Assembly (NCBI GenBank): GCA_020796225.1
Contig: CM036755.1
Location: 66,532,049 to 66,596,048, forward strand
Direction: 5' to 3'
Origin: Arion vulgaris
Lineage: Eukaryota > Mollusca > Gastropoda > Stylommatophora > Arionidae
DNA length: 64,000 nucleotides
Below the pieces are notes generated by a model. It saw only the letters and a list, made by a program, of their open reading frames with translations, had not been told where the DNA came from and made no database searches. Below, in pieces: positions 21,761-31,364 of this stretch. The position numbers were made by a program, and so were the translations under genes. Position 1 is the first letter of the stretch. The number at the start of each line of letters is the position of its first letter.

Positions 21761-21923
21761 AGAGACGATGTTTAAACAGAGCCTGGTTAAGCTGAGAGAA
21801 GAGGTTGTGAAGGCCAATGCCTTGGTCAGAGAGGCTAACACTCTAGCTCAGGAAATGGGCAAGCTGACCGAGTTTCATGTCACTCTACAGATTCCTGCCT
21901 CTAACCTCAGCCCAAACAGAAGG
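21761..21923 (+). CDS. KIF13: KIF13 exon b: stalk region (KLREEVVKAN block)
   Basis: Encodes ETMFKQSLVKLREEVVKANA then VREANTLAQEMGKLTEFHVT and LQIPASNLSPNRR. It is nearly colinear with the KIF13 block SLxKLREQLVKANTLVREAN, the EEMxKLTDYQVTLQIPAANL block and the Asn-Arg-Arg/Lys end. The acceptor ttccctgcag and donor agg|gtaaac are good, and 54 whole codons follow the split arginine codon. In family members this helix-rich area belongs to the stalk that contacts MAGUK guanylate-kinase domains; that role is inferred here from homology. The intron before it (7.5 kb) holds the two MITEs and the 35-bp array. Confidence 0.95.
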
Positions 21924-22074
21924 GTAAACTTATGTCATGTTTTTAATTAGCTAACTAACATTTATTCAACTGAGAGAGGGAATCTGTGTGTATTATTGAT
22001 GAAATAGTGACTTTATTGTTGAGTGTTACTTCATAGCTTAACTAACACATTAAACTGAGAGAGAATATGTGTGT

Positions 22075-22620
22075 ATCATTGTTTGAAATTCTTGGAAGTG
22101 TTATCAGCAACGAAGGAGGCGCTGGATTTGACATTAAAAACAGACTGAGTAAGGCACAGAGTGCGTCCATGACCCTTCAGACATCCTGGAAATCTGTTCA
22201 ATACAGCATTAGAACCAAGACTAATATATACCTCAGCTGCGTACTATCAACTTTGCTATACGGATCGGAATGCTGGAGAATGACAGAACAAGATATGTCC
22301 AAACTCTTCCACCTTTCATACAGCTTGTCTGAAAAATCTTAGGTGTGTTCTGATCAAATACTATCTCTAACCAAGAACTGCCCGCAATGATGTCATCAAG
22401 AGAATATGAGCACCATCATCCAAAGACGACATTGGAGATGTATCGGGTATGTGATGCGCATGGAGACTGACTCTGACATGAAAACTCAAGACAACCTGGA
22501 GGAGAAAAGAACTGAAAGAAATGAATCTAGCTGGAACACAATACAGAGGAAGGCCATGAATAGATAAGAACAGTGAGCGTTTATTGCTGTCCTAAATGCC
22601 AAGGGCATCACAGGGTAAAG
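22075..22620 (+). mobile_element. LINE C-terminal fragment (STLLYGSECW family)
   Basis: Reads EILGSVISNEGGAGFDIKNR, LSKAQSASMTLQTSWKSVQY, LSTLLYGSECWRMTEQDMS, then frameshifts, with RRHWRCIGYVMRMETDSD-like sequence after. Same family as the minus-strand copy at 34985-35905. It is intronic in KIF13. Confidence 0.88.
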
Positions 22621-22792
22621 AGAGAGAGAGATTGTTTTGAGTAAACCTTTCTTGTTGAGTATTACTTCATACCTTAACTAACACATTCAACTGAGAGAGA
22701 GAATCTACGTGTATCATTGATGAAATAGTAACTTTTACAATGAAAAATATATTTTACAAATTCACATCTGCTTCTATTTGTATTGTCTACAG

Positions 22793-22987
22793 AGAGGTGC
22801 ATTTGTCAGCGAGCCAGCCATCTTAGTCAAACGTAAGAACAGAAGCAGTCAGATATGGTCGCTTGAGAAACTGGAGAACAAAGTCATCGACATGCGTGAG
22901 ATGTATGAGGACCGCAAGGCTAGCGGTGGTCCTATGATGGTAGACGAGTCTTTCACAGATGATCTAGACGCTTCTGTTATATCTGGG
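22793..22987 (+). CDS. KIF13: KIF13 exon c: RGAxVSEPAI / EKLENKxxDMR block
   Basis: Sixty-five codons in phase 0 at both ends. The blocks RGAFVSEPAILVKRKNRSSQ and IWSLEKLENKVIDMREMYED match the KIF13 signature RGAIVSEPAIQVRRKG...VWTIEKLENKLIDMRDLYQ. The 3' third (Gly-Gly-Pro-Met-Met, then Asp-rich, ending VISG) is divergent and replaces the vertebrate linker before GDPFYE. The acceptor is tgtctacag and the donor ggg|gtttgt is weak but in frame. A LINE fragment (22075-22620) sits in the 869-bp intron before it. Confidence 0.94.
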
Positions 22988-23206
22988 GTTTGTGTTTGCA
23001 TGCTTGTTGTATTAGTTTCCGTCACATTTCATCATAAAATCAGGTTTATTTTAGCATTATTTTCATAACTTTATGGTAGCCTATCACAAGGAAGATTTTT
23101 TGAAGATTTTCATTCGCAAACAACTTAATTATTTTTGAATACAGTTTGCTTTATTATTATAAATTATTTTATAATTGTGTAATTTATCAAATTTTGTATT
23201 AATTAC

Positions 23207-23457
23207 GCCAGTGTGTTGTCAGGGCTCACAAGGGAAGTAAAGATAGTAACACTGAGACCTACAAAGCATGTCGTAACAGGCAACTGATGTAGAGTCCTAG
23301 GGAAGCTACCCTATTTAATAAAAAGCTTGCAGAAATCGGATGTACTGGCCTACTTGTATGTGCATAACTGGCACAACGTACAATCACTTTTAGATCAGAT
23401 CACATACAGATACACAGGTGGTTAACAAGTGGTCGATATGCAACAATCAAAAAGAAT
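23207..23457 (+). mobile_element. family A SINE-like element, copy 6
   Basis: gtgtgttgtcagggctcaca at the head, tgtactggcctacttgtatg in the middle, and gtggtcgatatgcaacaatc at the end; more diverged than most copies. Confidence 0.82.
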
Positions 23458-24610
23458 GAAGTATATATTTTTAAAATGAACCCAAAAAATGTGAAAACCA
23501 CAACTTAATATAACATAAAAGTGACAAATTGACTTATGTCAACAGTTTTCACCAATGGCTCCTCTGTCAGAGAAATGGCACAGCACCTGCCAAGAGTCTC
23601 AAGCACAAACGTACTCCAGAATCAATCTAGGTTTCTCATTAAAAATTGCACATGTGACTCGTCGTTCAAACCACAACCTTAGAACAACAGACAAATGTCT
23701 TAGACTCACCAATGAAACAACAAATTTGTACACAACTTTACTAAGTGAAATAAAATAAACAAAAATTAATTGCCTGACTAATCTGAATCTTCTGTTTGAT
23801 GCACTTGTCCTACATTAATAAAGGTCTAACTGGGGCACAATGTTCTAACCATTCTTGACAAAGACTGTTTATATACACAAAAGAATGATCAATGGTCAAG
23901 AAGAGGATCAAAATAACCAAAAACGTTAGCTCACTGTATATTTTTAGTGTTGTTTGTAATTAATGCATTAATTTTCACGGATATATTTAAGATTTAAATG
24001 TCAAGAAATATTAAGGTAATTGTTTTCATGATATTTTAAATTTTATTGTTTCATTAAGATTTCAGATTTATATATTTCAATTATATTGAACTTTTCCACT
24101 ATTTTATGTGGATATTTCGGATTATAATGTTTCAAGAACAATATAGATTGAACCCATTTTTTCAAACACATTTCAAATGCAATTTTTAATTCTATTATTC
24201 TTCTTCTTCCAACGTTTTCAGACATCAATTTGTATACTTTTAAAGTAGTTAGTGGTCAACCAAAGTCCGCTTATATTATCTTTTAATTCTATAAAAATCA
24301 TTATATTTAATAACCAGCTGGCTAGTGTTTTATTTTAATGTCAGAAAATTTTTTTTTAGTTTTATTAATGAAATCTTGGTGTGTTTTTTTGCAACAATTT
24401 TGTTTTACTAAGTAAGAGAGATATAAACCTGATTTTGTGTTGATTATTCTGTTTTTATTATTATCTCATCAAGATACATATGTCATGCTTTGATTTCTTT
24501 GTACACTTATTTTATTTCATCAACTATTTAGCTTTTCAATATTTCAGTATTTTATTTGCTTGTTTGTTTATATAAAGGGTTTATCTTTCAGTGATTTTTG
24601 TTTTTTGGTG
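23458..24610. other. intron sequence, AT-rich, no gene seen
   Basis: Very AT-rich (poly-T and TTTTATT words). A short frame at 23555-23758 shows no recognisable domain. No repeat family identified. Confidence 0.5.
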
Positions 24611-24612
24611 CG

Positions 24613-25123
24613 ATTCTTCTTCCTCTAGGCTCCATATCGACCACTTGTTAACCACTCTTTGTGATTTGTATGTGATTCAAGCCTAAGAGCGATTGTGAGT
24701 TGTGCCGGCTAAAAAGGGTTTTAAAGCCAAGGATTGACTTCATTGCACCGGGTTTTACTCCATATTGCTCGGACCCTCTCCGCAGAAATGGCACGCCACC
24801 TACCGAGAGTATTGCTGAACTCCGTAGTTCCGGCAACAATCCTAGGGGTCTCTGGAAAAACTGCACTCGTGAACAGAAGGCCGCGATCCGGAATCGAACC
24901 CATGGCCTTCGACTCGCAAGGCAAAGGGCTTAACCACTCAGCCAGAGACCCCAAGCCAGCTATCCACCTACAGGTAGGCCAGTACATTCGATTTCTGCTA
25001 AGCTTTTTATTTACCAGGGTAGCCTCCCTAGGACTTTACCTCAATCGCCTCTTATGGCATGCCTTGTAGACCATAGTGTTACTATTCTTTGCTCTCATTG
25101 TAGACCCTGGCAACACATGGGTG
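24613..25123 (-). mobile_element. family A SINE-like element, copy 7, split by a nested SINE
   Basis: Minus-strand copy interrupted inside the word gtgccagtta by a family B SINE (24712-24953). The host flanks at the break are gccggct and gccagct, an imperfect 7-bp target duplication. Confidence 0.86.
24712..24953 (-). mobile_element. tRNA-derived SINE, family B, nearly intact
   Basis: Reverse strand starts ggggtctctggctgagtggt (A box), continues taagccctttgccttgcgag and ccatgggttcgattccgg (B box). Then come gttcacgagtgcagtttttc, gagcaatatggagtaaaacc, and the tail aagtcaatccttggctttaa. This is the best-preserved family B copy and shows its tRNA-derived head clearly. Confidence 0.9.
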
Positions 25124-25369
25124 ATTTCGTGAGATTTTGTTCAATGAACTGATCAGAAATTATCAAATGTTCACATACAAGCAGAAAGATGAATAGTTTA
25201 GGCTGAAATTCAGATGCGCTTATCCTCAATGCCGTAAGGGCCTGTGAACCAGGATGCAATGCATTCACGTTATCGACACAAAGCACACAGATCAAACTGA
25301 GTGGTTAACTTGGTTGATAAGAACAAATCACACATATCACAAAGAGTGAAACAGAGTGTTCGACAGAAG

Positions 25370-25460
25370 AAAAAACTCGCTCCTTTCAGAGGATTGAACC
25401 CGGTCTCCGAATGGGAGCACACACTCTAATCCTTTAGGCCAGACGTTCCACTTCACTATA
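25370..25460 (-). mobile_element. tRNA-like SINE head, family F
   Basis: Minus strand: gtggaacgtctggcctaaag ... accgggttcaatcctctgaa, with A and B boxes and a possible anticodon arm (ctcccattcggag). No acceptor-stem pairing was seen, so a SINE head is preferred over a tRNA gene. Confidence 0.55.
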
Positions 25461-25499
25461 AAATACCAAAATATAATATCACCAAGGGTGTTAGTAACC

Positions 25500-25785
25500 C
25501 AGTGTCTCTCAAACTTTTTTAAAGTCGTGGCCCCCCAAAACGTGTCGGCCCACTATACACAAAAATCAAATAATTAAGATACGAAAAGCAAAGTAATACG
25601 AAAATAATTGGGAAATTTTACATACATTTATTCATTATTTACTTTCTGAGTATGAGAAGCATGGGCCTGATGTTTCTTAGCGATTTTTACCTGGTTCCTG
25701 CTAGCACCGTGTTGCCTACCATTGATCTGGGATTTCCTAGGGCGCACCTAGGAATGTCACCAGGTACACCCTTTGAGAACCACTG
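25500..25785. mobile_element. hAT-type element, 286 bp, perfect 8-bp target duplication
   Basis: Ends cagtgtctctcaaac and the complement of ctttgagaaccactg (cagtggttctcaaag) form hAT-like inverted repeats. Both sides carry tagtaacc (25492-25499 and 25786-25793), a perfect 8-bp duplication. No open frame, so non-autonomous. Confidence 0.94.
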
Positions 25786-25799
25786 TAGTAACCCCTCCT

Positions 25800-26139
25800 A
25801 AATATTATAGAATATTTTATTGTTGTTTTGTTCTTGCTGGTTTCTTTGTCTAATGCAGTTTTTTTTTTTGTGTATCTTGTTGGAGACTTCTCAAGGTTAG
25901 AACTGGGTAACACTACATATCTTTCTTTGGTTTTTTTGGTACATTTATTTTGTACATTTTTTGTTTCTTTTTATGTTGTTTACATAATGTTTGGTAAATC
26001 TGTGGTTCTTCTGAATTTTCATTGTGACCATTGCATTGTTTTTTTTATCCATTGTTGGCATATATGTTAGTAAATATGTGTGGATTATATCTATTGTTCA
26101 TTAAGTCTATACATATATGTCAGCAATATATATATTGTC
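25800..26139. other. intron sequence, T-rich, no gene seen
   Basis: T-rich sequence with an 80-codon Phe/Val-rich frame of no recognisable family. Confidence 0.45.
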
Positions 26140-26465
26140 CTTCGTATATCATGGACAGAGAAGAGAACAAATAGATCTATCTAGAAAGAACTTAAAATCA
26201 AAGAAAACTGGCTGATGCTACAAATAGGAAAGAAAATTGAGATATTTTGGACATATAAAAAGACATGAAGGGCTGAGAAGACCATCATGGAAGGAGACAT
26301 ACCGGCAAAGTAAAGAAAAAGAAGACCATGGAGAAGATGGATTCAGGATGTAACTGATGGTTTGAACATGACGGCTGCAGAGGCGGAACACCTGGCCTAT
26401 GCGAGAGAGAAATTCCGGAGGATTGTTGGAGTGACAAAGTTCTGCACAAGACAAACTATTAGATG
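26140..26465 (+). mobile_element. LINE C-terminal fragment
   Basis: Plus-strand copy of the 20345 (-) family 3' end: agaacaaatagatctatcta, cttaaaatcaaagaaaactg, and ggattcaggatgtaactgat. It ends ctattagatgatgatgaat. Confidence 0.85.
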
Positions 26466-26745
26466 ATGATGAATATATAAATATGGATTATTTGTATTGT
26501 TGACACATGTGGACATTTTTCATTGACCATCGGCACACGATGGGTGATATGGTCCATATCATGCCATCCACCTTTACTTCCCAGTGCTTTTCCTGGTACC
26601 AAATTGAGACAGTGAGACAGGGTCGATGTGAGAGCAGTTACAGTCTGAAAAATATTCAACGCCTACTGTGGACTTGAACTCGGAACACTCACCTAAGAAG
26701 CGAGTTCCCTAACAACTACCCTACTGCGGCACTCTATATTTGTTG
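26466..26745 (-). mobile_element. tRNA-derived SINE, family E
   Basis: Minus strand: gtgccgcagtagggtagttg, gttaggg (A box) and ccgagttcaagtccac (B box). Then come gaatatttttcagactgtaa, ttggtaccaggaaaagcact, and a tail near gatggtcaatgaaaaatgtc. A related copy is at 36444 (+). Confidence 0.8.
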
Positions 26746-27005
26746 TGGAAACACATATATGTATAGGTTATATCTCTTGTATGCATTTATGTATTATATT
26801 TGTTGTATAGATCAATATAAATGGATTATATTCGTTGTGTGTATGTATATATATATATATTCATATATAATGTGAGATTTTGTAAAAGTCAGGTGTGGAA
26901 TTTGTAGTATTGTGTAGAGTTTGTATTTTATGTTAAAAAAGTTAGACAGTTTCAAGATCGACGATACAGTAATCTGATCATGTCTCTCCACTTCTATATT
27001 ATCTT
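26746..27005. other. intron sequence with TATA-rich microsatellite
   Basis: Loose ~40-bp repetition of tatatttgttgtg-type words and a short (TA)n run at 26850. Confidence 0.45.
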
Positions 27006-27252
27006 TTGAAGGTCTATATGGCTAAGTGGTTACGTCTTTGCTTTGCGAAGGTTGTGGGTTTGAATCTAGGCTACACCATTCTGTTCACGGGTGCGCTTTT
27101 TTTCCAAAAATCTTAGGATTGTTGCAGGAGCTATGGAGTTTATGCTTTGTGTAACACTTTTGGCAGCTGGTGTGCCATTTTTTGGAGAGGGGCCGGACCA
27201 TATAAGTTAAAACCAGGTGCAATGAAGTCAATCCTTTGATTTTAGACTCCTT
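27006..27252 (+). mobile_element. tRNA-derived SINE, family B
   Basis: tctatatggctaagtggtta (A box), gtgggtttgaatctaggc (B box), gttcacgggtgcgctttttt, and tail gcaatgaagtcaatcctttg. Confidence 0.85.
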
Positions 27253-27305
27253 TTAGTCCTCAGTTCCTATTGTTCTTGTTAGACATTCTAAAGACTAGTA
27301 ATAAA

Positions 27306-27485
27306 GTTTCAGTTTGGAATATCTTCATTGACCTCCAGACATGTCCATAGCTGCTCCGATCTGCTTCATAATATCTCCAACATCGTCTAGCAACTAACCG
27401 TACCAGTTCGATTTTGATTGATGAGCCTACTCGTATACCTGTTCTTTCCTGGCCACTCCAATTTTCACTCCAAGCTCTTCTAATA
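27306..27485 (-). mobile_element. dispersed repeat family G fragment
   Basis: Same as 14258-14440 (-): tcagtttggaatatcttcat at one end and caagctcttc at the other. Confidence 0.7.
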
Positions 27486-28479
27486 TAGCAGTTGATGTAG
27501 ATTGGCTTAAATGAAATTCTCTTTGCGGCTTATAATAAAGTAATCAGACCATGTCTCTTCTCCACTTGTATACGGACTGATCTTTAAGTTTATCATAAGT
27601 CTGGTGAATGTTAGTTAAGAGATTAGTAGTCAATTATACTCTAAGAGAGAAAGTTATACTTATTATACATGTTATGTATGTGCAGTGTTGATATCAATTG
27701 CTTTTGGTGTTGTTGTACTTTCTGTTTTGTTTACTTTTACCAAAGAAATATTTGTAATATTGCAGTTTTTTTTTTTGGGGGATATTGCTCTGCATGACAC
27801 ACTAAATCAGGGCCAGGAAACATATTGATCCAGATCTTGCCTCACTTCCCGTGGTGCACCTTGGAAACAAACTGGTCTGGCTATGGAAACTGAATGATGA
27901 AGTCAGCTAAAGACCTGGGATGTTTGCTAAGAGGGAATCAATCTTTTCAACTTCAGCGTGTCTTGGCAAAGCGACAGTCAATGAAAAATACAAGCCTAAC
28001 ATCGTATTTTTCCCAGTATACTTCATGGTATGAAAAAGAGTTCCATTTTCGATAACAAAACCCCATTCATAGCAGAATACTACACAGCTCGTTGATTGCA
28101 TCTGCTTGTCACTTTGAGTCAAACATCCCTATGGATTTTTGAAGGAAATTTCTAGAACTCTATCAAGAGTGCCTCCATAAAAATTCATGAACCTAGAGTT
28201 GAAAGTACTCACTGAGCTGTGTAGCACAGGGACGAGAGTGCAAACTATTACTTCCTTGGTGATCGAAACAGTGACAGTGGTTGTCTATGATACCAAATAT
28301 GATATTATAATTTAGTTCAATTATTCTGTATACAATAGTTGTTCCAGATATAGTTTCTTATCTGTTTCTTTTATTATTATTCTTGGTACTATCTCTTATC
28401 ATGGGCCAGCTAATAGATAGAGCTGATATTCAGAACATCCTCATAGACTGTGGCCCAAAGAGGATTTAATCTAAACCAC
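27486..28479. other. intron sequence; partial family E tail
   Basis: At about 27955-28050 the words gcgacagtcaatgaaaaata and taacatcgtattt match the family E SINE tail at 36660. The remainder is unassigned AT-rich sequence. Confidence 0.45.
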
Positions 28480-28770
28480 TCCTTGTCAACAGCTAAATTG
28501 TAAGATATATTGAAGACTGAGTGGCTAGAAAAACATAGCAGGCGTATGAGTAGGCATAACATCGAACTGGTGCGGCGGTTAATGGATGGGCGGTGTTAAA
28601 GGTACTACGAAGAAGATCGGAGCATCTATGGAACATCCGAGTCCATAAGGGGGTATTTGTGCCATTTCTGCTGAGAGGGACTGAGCCATATGAAATAAAA
28701 CCTGGTGAATGAAGTCAATCCTTCAGCTTTAAAACATCTGGAGTGCAATGAAGATATTACAAACTGAAAC
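28480..28770 (+). mobile_element. family G fragment joined to a family B SINE tail
   Basis: 28490-28640 carries gagtaggcataacatcgaac and gatcggagcatctatggaac (family G). 28655-28745 is a family B 3' end (gagggactgagccatatg, gtcaatccttc). At 28740 family G words (gagtgcaatgaagatatt) resume, so the SINE fragment appears inserted in the G element. Confidence 0.65.
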
Positions 28771-29271
28771 TGAACTGAACAGGGATGCAGATTTGAAAAT
28801 GTTTCCAAATTCATCAATATAGTCTGCTTCTTGTATGGTATTGATGATATCTGGACTATAAATTGACCACTTCTGTACTAGCTTAAAAGTCTGCTAAAGT
28901 GAATCATGTCGATGTGCAGAGAGAAGAAAAGATAGAGAGAAAAACAATGATTATCTAATGTCTCATAATGCATTCAATGAAGAAGGTCTTATTTCACAGA
29001 TCACATAGAATTTAGTTTACAACACATCTTTTTTTTTTTATTTAAAAAAATGGATAAGTACTCGCTGTGGGAAGATTTAACATGGACGAAAATTTGCAAC
29101 TTTATTTCCAAATACCGAGACCTAGTAATGCTTCGCCCATCTCCCAGATATGAATTGCTATGATTACCGTGTCTTTTATTTTAGATTAGAATACATGTTT
29201 ATGTTTGAGTTTTATCAAATAGTGTTTTTATGATCAACTTAATTATTTTTATTTTTTTTTAACCATGTCAG
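28771..29271. other. intron sequence before exon d, no gene seen
   Basis: AT-rich, with poly-T/A runs at 29030-29048 and near the acceptor of exon d. Confidence 0.5.
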
Positions 29272-29424
29272 GATCTGGGTCCACCAATTGTAGGTGATCC
29301 CTTCTATGAGTCACAGGAGAATCATAATCTTATTGGTGTGTTGTCCAATATTTTCTTGGAGTGTTTGTTCCATGATTGAAACTGGATTTACCATGTACCA
29401 ATCATCAGTCAACCCCAAGGAGAG
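29272..29424 (+). CDS. KIF13: KIF13 exon d: GDPFYE..ENHNLIGV block, with an in-frame stop
   Basis: Encodes DLGPPIVGDPFYESQENHNL then IGVLSNIFLECLFHD, an apparent TGA, and then VPIISQPQGE. KIF13 proteins read DPFYEAQENHNLIGVANVFL, then a FHDVKLQY-like stretch, then VPIISQQGE. The exon length (153 bp, 51 codons) and both splice sites (catgtcag; gag|gtaagt) are intact. At about 29375-29390 the expected Val-Lys-Leu reading appears if one base is missing before tgaaactgg and one t is extra in gattta. That is a compensating pair, which points to consensus error more than a real nonsense mutation, although the latter cannot be excluded. The preceding intron is 6.3 kb. Confidence 0.88.
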
Positions 29425-29504
29425 GTAAGTAGAGCAGAGGAATGTTTGGAGTATCACCTAGGTATGTTAGAACTGATGCCTGATACTGAGATATCTACGA
29501 AACC

Positions 29505-29775
29505 TGGTGCCTAGGATCTGGTTGTCCCAGATCTGATGCCTAGATCTTAATATTCCAGATTTGGTGCCTAGATCTTAATATTCCAGATTTGGTGCCTAGA
29601 TCTTAAAATTCCAGATTTGGTGTCAACTAGGCCTGGTTGTCCCAGACCTGGTGCCTAGACCTGTGTTGTCCCAGACCTGGTGCCTGAGACCTGGTTTTCC
29701 CAGACCTGGTGCCTGAGACCTGGTTGTCCCAAACCTGATGCCTAGATCTGGTTGTCCCAGACCTGATGCCCTGAG
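29505..29775. repeat. ~26-bp minisatellite (CCCAGACCTGGTGCCTAGA)
   Basis: About ten degenerate units built on ccagacctggtgcctagacc and ccagatttggtgcctagatc. Confidence 0.85.
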
Positions 29776-29811
29776 TTCAAGTAATCTTTTGGTTTTTTTC
29801 CTTTCTATTGT

Positions 29812-30190
29812 ATAAAATTGAGGTATTTTGGACATATCAAACAACACAAAGGGCTGGAGAAGACCATCATGGAAGGAGGCAAAGAGAAGAAGAGGAAGAT
29901 CATGGAGAAGATGGATTCAGGATGTAACTGATGGTTTGAACATGACGGCTGCAGAGGCAGGATATCTGGCCTATGAGAGAGAGAAAGAGACATATAAAAA
30001 GACATGGAGGGCTGGAGAAGACCATCATGAAAAGAGACATACCGGCAAAGAGAAAAAGAGGAAGATCGTGGAGAAGATTGATTCAGGATGTAACTGATGG
30101 ATTGAACATGACGGCTGCAGAGGCTTATGAGAGAGAGAAATTCGAAGGACTTTTCGGTGGCAAAGTTCTGCTCAGGACAAGCTATTTGAA
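29812..30190 (+). mobile_element. LINE C-terminal fragment, internally duplicated
   Basis: Two tandem copies of the RYFGHIKxHxGLEKTIMxG / IQDVTDGLNMTAAEA coding end (29820-29985 and 29990-30190), the second ending in caagctatttgaagagg. Confidence 0.85.
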
Positions 30191-30299
30191 GAGGAGGAGC
30201 AACAAAACTTACGTAGAACACATGTTCAATTTTTATCTGATGTTACTTGCAGGCTTGCTGATTGAACACATTAATGTTTTGTGAATATATTTTGTTTAA

Positions 30300-30500
30300 A
30301 GTTTGTCATAACCAGTGTGGCAGATCAGTGTAAGTGTTTGCCTATCGACTAGGACTCAAGAGTGTTGTGGATTCAATTCTACACTCGACGTTCTACATGT
30401 GAGGAAAGGAATTTTACAATCCTACTCCTGAACATCTAGAAATGTGAAGTGACAGGCACTTCATACCCTGAGTTCTGAGAAGGCTACAGGAAATGTATTA
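30300..30500 (+). mobile_element. tRNA-like SINE, tentative
   Basis: accagtgtggcagatcagtg ... gtggattcaattctaca resembles A- and B-box spacing, followed by a body with a family-E-like composition. Not confirmed by a second copy. Confidence 0.35.
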
Positions 30501-30592
30501 TTTATTGTCATAACGAAATTGTAACAATCAATGCATGTCACTTGTCTCAGTGGAGAACCTCTGTAGTATACCTTTTTTTAATCACTTCTCAG

Positions 30593-30718
30593 GTTGCTGG
30601 GAAGCTGCACATCGAGATCTCTAAGCTTGGAGGAGCTGTACTTGACCGCTATGTGGACATGACAGCTGACAATGATTACGATAATGCTGTACCGATGGGG
30701 GCTCCACTACTTATCAGG
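30593..30718 (+). CDS. KIF13: KIF13 exon e: VAGKLHIEI block and acidic linker
   Basis: Forty-two codons in phase 0. VAGKLHIEISKLGGAVLDRY aligns with the KIF13 VAGRLHVEV block, which directly continues VPIISQQGE from the previous exon. A short acidic, Asp/Asn-rich linker then leads to APLLIR, the position of the vertebrate KKLTCR segment. The acceptor follows a pyrimidine tract (ccttttttta...cttctcag); the donor is agg|gtaagc. The vertebrate Ser/Glu-rich insert in this linker is much shorter here. Confidence 0.92.
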
Positions 30719-30847
30719 GTAAGCTGTCCTATATAGAGCATGATCACATGTCAAGTTTATGATACTCAGCGACAGAATGAAATCTAAGTTAGCTATTGCT
30801 TTGTCAAGTGATAAAAGATATAATATTTATATATATATATATATATA

Positions 30848-31360
30848 TCATCATCAAATAGCTTGTCTTGAGCAGAACTTTGCCACCCGAACAGTCCTCC
30901 AGAATTTCTCTCTCTCATAGGCCAGATGTCCTGCCTCTTGCAGCCGTCATGTTCAGACCATCAGTTACATCCTGAATCCATCTTCTCCATGGTCTTCTTT
31001 TTCTTCTGTTTGCCAGTATGCCTCCTTCCATGATGGTCTTCTCCAGCCCTTCATGTCTTTTTATATGTCCAAAATATCTCAATTTTGTCTTTCGTATTTG
31101 TAGCATCAGCCAGTTCTCTTTGATTTTGAGTTCTTTCTGGATAGATCTATTTGTTCTCTTCTCTGTCCAGATATACGAAGGACTCTTCTGTAACACTTAT
31201 ATTCAAAACACATATGTTTTTCCACTGCTTTATTAAATGTTCATGCTTCGCACCCATACATTGCCACTGGGAATATGCATGCTCTTAGTATTCTGATCTT
31301 TGTTTTCTTATCAGTTCCGTTCCATACTGTTTTGAGTTGTTTAATTTTTGGTAAAGCCAT
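30848..31360 (-). mobile_element. LINE C-terminal fragment
   Basis: Minus strand: WTEKRTNRSIQKELKIKENW, LMLQIRKTKLRYFGHIKRHE, then GLEKTIMEGGILANRRKRRP and RRWIQDVTDGLNMTAA. Its 3' end is a gatgatg run after caagctattt. It lies in the intron after exon e. Confidence 0.88.
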
Positions 31361-31364
31361 ATAT

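Noticed and set aside
23555..23758. 67-codon frame as an extra KIF13 exon
   Set aside because: No similarity to the KIF13 linker; exons c and d already join in phase at the expected place.
25370..25460. Possible tRNA gene (A and B boxes at tRNA spacing)
   Set aside because: No closing acceptor stem seen, and related heads occur at 2438 and 12650 with diverged bodies, so a tRNA-derived SINE is more likely.
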